Of a stretch of DNA of 29,189 bases, positions 25,929 to 29,189 are shown in pieces. The notes beneath the pieces were generated by a model. It was not told the DNA's origin. It worked only from the letters and a program-made list of their open reading frames with translations, and did not search any database. The position numbers and the translations under genes were made by a program. This stretch comes from Tritrichomonas musculus (Eukaryota; Parabasalia; Tritrichomonadida; Tritrichomonadidae), in NCBI GenBank assembly GCA_039105265.1, contig JAPFFF010000243.1:1-29189 (forward strand). Reading direction: 5' to 3'. Every line of letters begins with the position of its first letter. The first letter of the stretch is position 1.

Positions 25929-27657
25929 AATTGAACTATCAGATTAAACTACAACTGCAATTGAACCATCAGATTCAGCTGCAACTGCAATTTGAACCAT
26001 CAGATTAAACTACAACTGCAATTTGAATCATCAGATTAAACTACAACTGCAATTGAACCATCAGATTAAACTACAACTGCAATTGAACCATCAGATTCAG
26101 CTACAACTGCAATTTGAACCATCAGATTAAACTACAACTGCAATTGAACCATCAGATTCAGCTACAACTGCAATTGAACCATCAGATTAAACTACAACTG
26201 CAATTGAATTATCAGATTCAGCTACAACTGCAATTTGAACCATCAGATTAAACTACAACTGCAATTGAACCATCAGATTAAACTACAACTGCAGTTGAAC
26301 CATCAGATTCAGCTACAACTGCAATTTGAACCATCAGATTCAGCTACAACTGCAATTTGAACCATCAGATTCAGCTACAACTGCAATTTGAACCATCAGA
26401 TTAAACTACAACTGCAATTGAACCATTAGATTCAGCTGCAACTTCAATTGAACCATCAGATTAAACTACAACTGCAATTGAACCATCAGATTCAGCTACA
26501 ACTGCAATTGAACCATCAGATTAAACTACAACTGCAATTTGAACCATCAGATTCAGCTACAACTGCAATTGAACCATCAGATTAAACTACAACTGCAATT
26601 GAACCATCAGATTAAACTACAACTGCAATTGAATTATCAGATTAAACTACAACTGCAATTTGAACCATCAGATTCAGCTACAACTGCAATTGAACCATCA
26701 GATTAAACTACAACTGCAATTGAATTATCAGATTAAACTACAACTGCAATTTGAACCATCAGATTCAGCTACAACTGCAATTTGAACCATCAGATTAAAC
26801 TACAACTGCAATTGAACCATTAGATTCAGCTGCAACTTCAATTGAACCATCAGATTCAGCTACAACTGCAATTGAACCATCAGATTAAACTACAACTGCA
26901 ATTGAACCATCAGATTCAGCTGCAACTGCAATTGAACCATCAGATTAAACTACAACTGCAATTGAACCATTAGATTCAGCTGCAACTGCAATTTGAACCA
27001 TCAGATTAAACTACAACTGGAATTGAACCATTAGATTCAGCTGTAACTGCAATTTGAACCATTAGATTAAACTACAACTGCAATTGAACCATCAGATTAA
27101 ACTACAACTGCAGTTGAACCATCAGATTCAGCTACAACTGCAATTTGAACCATCAGATTAAACTACAACTGCAATTTGAACCATCAGATTAAACTACAAC
27201 TGCAATTGAACCATCAGATTAAACTACAACTGCAATTGAACCATCAGATTAAACTACAACTGCAATTGAACCATCAGATTCAGCTGCAACTGCAATTTGA
27301 ACCATTAGATTAAACTACAACTGCAGTTGAACCATCAGATTCAGCTACAACTGCAGTTGAACCATTAGATTCAGCTACAACTGCAATTTGAACCATCAGA
27401 TTCAGCTACAACTGCAATTTGAACCATCAGATTAAACTACAACTGCAATTGAACCATCAGATTAAACTACAACTGCAATTGAACCATCAGATTCAGCTGC
27501 AACTGCAATTGAACCATTAGATTAAACTACAACTGCAGTTGAACCATCAGATTCAGCTACAACTGCAATTTGAACCATCAGATTCAGCTACAACTGCAAT
27601 TTGAACCATCAGATTCAGCTACAACTGCAATTTGAACCATTAGATTCAGCTGCAACT
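25929..27657 (+). repeat. Gamma-to-alpha connector, copy 4
   Basis: This block matches 9984 to about 11655 at offset 15945: TTGAATTATCAGATTCAGC 26204 and CTGGAA 27017. It departs near 27615 with an added CAGCTAC monomer and a CATTAG/CAGCTGC monomer. It then enters alpha for the last time. It holds only monomers. Confidence 0.82.
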
Positions 27658-28846
27658 GCAATTGAACCATCAGATTAAACTACAACTGCAATTTGAACCA
27701 TCAGATTCAGCTACAACTGCAATTTGAACCATTAGATTAAACTACAACTGCAATTTGAACCATCAGATTCAGCTACAACTGCAATTTGAACCATTAGATT
27801 AAACTACAACTGCAATTGAACCATCAGATTAAACTACAACTGCAGTTGAATCATCAGATTAAACTACAACTGCAGTTGAACCATTAGATTCAGCTAAAAC
27901 TGCAATTTGAACCATCAGATTCAGCTGCAACTGCAATTGAACCATCAGATTAAACTACAACTTCAATTGAACCATTAGATTCAGCTGCAACTGCAATTTG
28001 AACCATTAGATTAAGCTACAACTGAAATTGAACCATTAGATTAAACTACAACTGCAATTGAACCATCAGATTAAACTACAACTGCAATTGAACTATCAGA
28101 TTAAACTACAACTGCAATTGAACCATCAGATTCAGCTGCAACTGCAATTTGAACCATCAGATTAAACTACAACTGCAATTTGAATCATCAGATTAAACTA
28201 CAACTGCAATTTGAACCATCAGATTAAACTACAACTGCAGTTGAATCATCAGATTAAACTACAACTGCAATTGAATTATCAGATTAAACTACAACTGCAA
28301 TTTGAACCATCAGATTCAGCTACAACTGCAATTTGAACCATCAGATTAAACTACAACTGCAATTGAACCATTAGATTCAGCTGCAACTTCAATTGAACCA
28401 TCAGATTCAGCTACAACTGCAATTGAACCATCAGATTAAACTACAACTGCAATTGAACCATCAGATTCAGCTGCAACTGCAATTGAACCATCAGATTAAA
28501 CTACAACTGCAATTGAACCATTAGATTCAGCTGCAACTGCAATTTGAACCATCAGATTAAACTACAACTGGAATTGAACCATTAGATTCAGCTGCAACTG
28601 CAATTTGAACCATTAGATTAAACTACAACTGCAATTGAACCATCAGATTAAACTACAACTGCAATTTGAACCATCAGATTCAGCTACAACTGCAATTTGA
28701 ACCATTAGATTAAACTACAACTGCAATTTGAACCATCAGATTCAGCTACAACTGCAATTTGAACCATTAGATTAAACTACAACTGCAATTGAACCATCAG
28801 ATTAAACTACAACTGCAGTTGAATCATCAGATTAAACTACAACTGC
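27658..28846 (+). repeat. Alpha module, copy 6, within the 2918-bp repeat
   Basis: This block repeats 24740-25928: CAGCTAAAAC 27891, AAGCTAC 28013, the jump back to the TTGAATTATC monomer at about 28269, and CTGGAA 28568. It therefore carries the same internal breakpoint as copy 5, which shows that the 973-bp event came before the 2918-bp event. Confidence 0.82.
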
Positions 28847-29189
28847 AATTGAACTATCAGATTAAACTACAACTGCAATTGAACCATCAGATTCAGCTGC
28901 AACTGCAATTTGAACCATCAGATTAAACTACAACTGCAATTTGAATCATCAGATTAAACTACAACTGCAATTGAACCATCAGATTAAACTACAACTGCAA
29001 TTGAACCATCAGATTCAGCTACAACTGCAATTTGAACCATCAGATTAAACTACAACTGCAATTGAACCATCAGATTAAACTACAACTGCAATTGAATTAT
29101 CAGATTCAGCTACAACTGCAATTTGAACCATCAGATTAAACTACAACTGCAATTGAACCATCAGATTAAACTACAACTGCAGTTGAACC
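28847..29189 (+). repeat. Gamma module, last partial copy
   Basis: This block starts with the TTGAACT monomer and follows the order seen at 25929. It contains TTGAATTATCAGATTCAGC at 29092 and lacks one monomer before that landmark. It is cut by the end of the window within a monomer. Confidence 0.8.

Larger units (their letters stand above)
1108..28019 (+). repeat. Landmark monomer AAGCTAC/CTGAAA, 32 copies
   Basis: I read AAGCTAC at 1108, 1900, 2934, 3511, 3814, 4178, 4391, 4633, 5573, 5876, 6240, 6453, 7394, 7607, 7849, 8789, 9092, 9456, 9669, 9911, 13522, 14556, 15133, 15375, 18958, 19930, 20752, 21724, 22301, 22543, 25095 and 28013. In each case the same monomer has CATTAG before it and CTGAAA after it. 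The three changes always travel together, so this is one monomer lineage spread by block duplication. Its spacings serve as a barcode for the higher-order structure. Confidence 0.9.
1..29189 (+). repeat. Satellite array of 30/31-bp monomers filling the whole window
   Basis: Every line of the window is the same monomer in the same orientation. It begins TTGAACCATC, has a middle decamer AGATTAAACT or a variant of it, and ends ACAACTGCAA. A 31-bp form carries one extra T at the junction, giving CAATTTG instead of CAATTG. Frequent variants are TTGAATC and TTGAACT at positions 6-7, CATTAG for CATCAG, CAGCTAC, CAGCTGC or AAGCTAC for AAACTAC, and CTTCAA, CTGAAA, CTGGAA or CTGCAG for CTGCAA. No inverted monomer and no foreign insert was seen. 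Position 1 falls at monomer base 4 and the last base at about base 7, so neither array edge is present. I do not recognise the family. By its short monomer and length it is a eukaryotic satellite or very long minisatellite; a centromeric or pericentromeric role is possible but unproven. Confidence 0.98.
24740..29189 (+). repeat. 2918-bp tandem duplication, second copy cut by the window end
   Basis: The unit is 24740-27657 and the second copy runs from 27658 to the window end. Exact 2918-bp pairs are CAGCTAAAAC 24973/27891, AAGCTAC 25095/28013 and CTGGAA 25650/28568. The TTGAATTATCAGATTCAGC pair is 26204/29092, which is 2888 apart, because one CAGCTAC monomer is missing near 29060 in the second copy. 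I saw no other difference in the lines compared. Confidence 0.87.

Noticed and set aside
1-29189. CRISPR array
   Set aside because: Repeats of about 30 bp are contiguous with no unique spacers, and the differences between units are recurring substitutions.
1-29189. Telomeric repeat or rDNA spacer
   Set aside because: The unit does not resemble TTAGGG-like motifs, is not G-rich on either strand in the way telomeres are, and no rRNA sequence is present.
1-29189. CENP-B box or alpha-satellite relation
   Set aside because: A CENP-B box needs CG dinucleotides, and none was seen. The 30-bp monomer has no likeness to the 171-bp alphoid unit.
1-29189. Minus-strand coding frame beginning at the ATG in CTGATGGTTCAA
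   Set aside because: The frame meets TAG in every AAACTAC or CAGCTAC monomer and stays open only in CAGCTGC ones, which are never in long runs.
1-29189. Transposon, LTR element or other insertion inside the array
   Set aside because: I looked for any break in the monomer pattern on all lines and found none longer than a single base change or one added base.
1-29189. Promoter, terminator or RNA gene signals
   Set aside because: Any short motif that looks like one repeats hundreds of times with the monomer, so a match carries no information about function.

Overview
The whole window is one uninterrupted satellite-type tandem array. A 30-bp monomer, with a common 31-bp form carrying one extra T, repeats head to tail in a single orientation from the first base to the last. 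That is roughly 960 copies (29,189 divided by about 30.35, an estimate). I found no unique sequence, gene, RNA gene, transposon, CRISPR array or array edge. Both ends cut through a monomer, so the array continues outside the window.

The monomer opens with TTGAACCATC and closes with ACAACTGCAA. Base composition is low in G+C: 10 of 30 in the commonest class, up to 13 of 30 in the richest. The plus strand is about two-thirds A+C. I saw no CpG on either strand and no ATG on the plus strand. Such an array points to a eukaryotic nuclear genome (pericentromeric, centromeric, subtelomeric or other heterochromatin). The species cannot be told from the sequence.

Variation is confined to a few monomer positions: C or T at 6, 7 and 10; AAA, CAG or AAG at 16-18; A or G at 21; G or T at 27; C, A or G at 28; A or G at 30; and the optional extra T. 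The order of these variants repeats over long distances, giving a nested higher-order structure. I use three working modules in the recurring order alpha, beta, gamma. Alpha carries the CTGGAA landmark (1, 11567, 12345, 17061, 23988, 25351, 27658). Beta carries CAGCTAAAAC followed 245 bp later by CAGCTATAAC (1325, 12947, 18208, 20190). Gamma carries closely spaced AAGCTAC/CTGAAA monomers or the TTGAATTATCAGATTCAGC landmark, and is greatly expanded at 3586-9983.

Tandem duplications of about 30, 60, 90, 364, 577, 606, 973, 1794, 2062, 2918 and 3216 bp lie inside one another. Near-identical copies also sit 5.4, 7.2, 10.7, 11.6, 12.2 and 17.1 kb apart. Indels between copies are whole monomers (30, 62 or 211 bp). 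This fits repeated unequal exchange or replication-based amplification with recent homogenisation. Short open frames exist only because 30 bp is ten codons; they start at TTG, never ATG, and are not called as genes.
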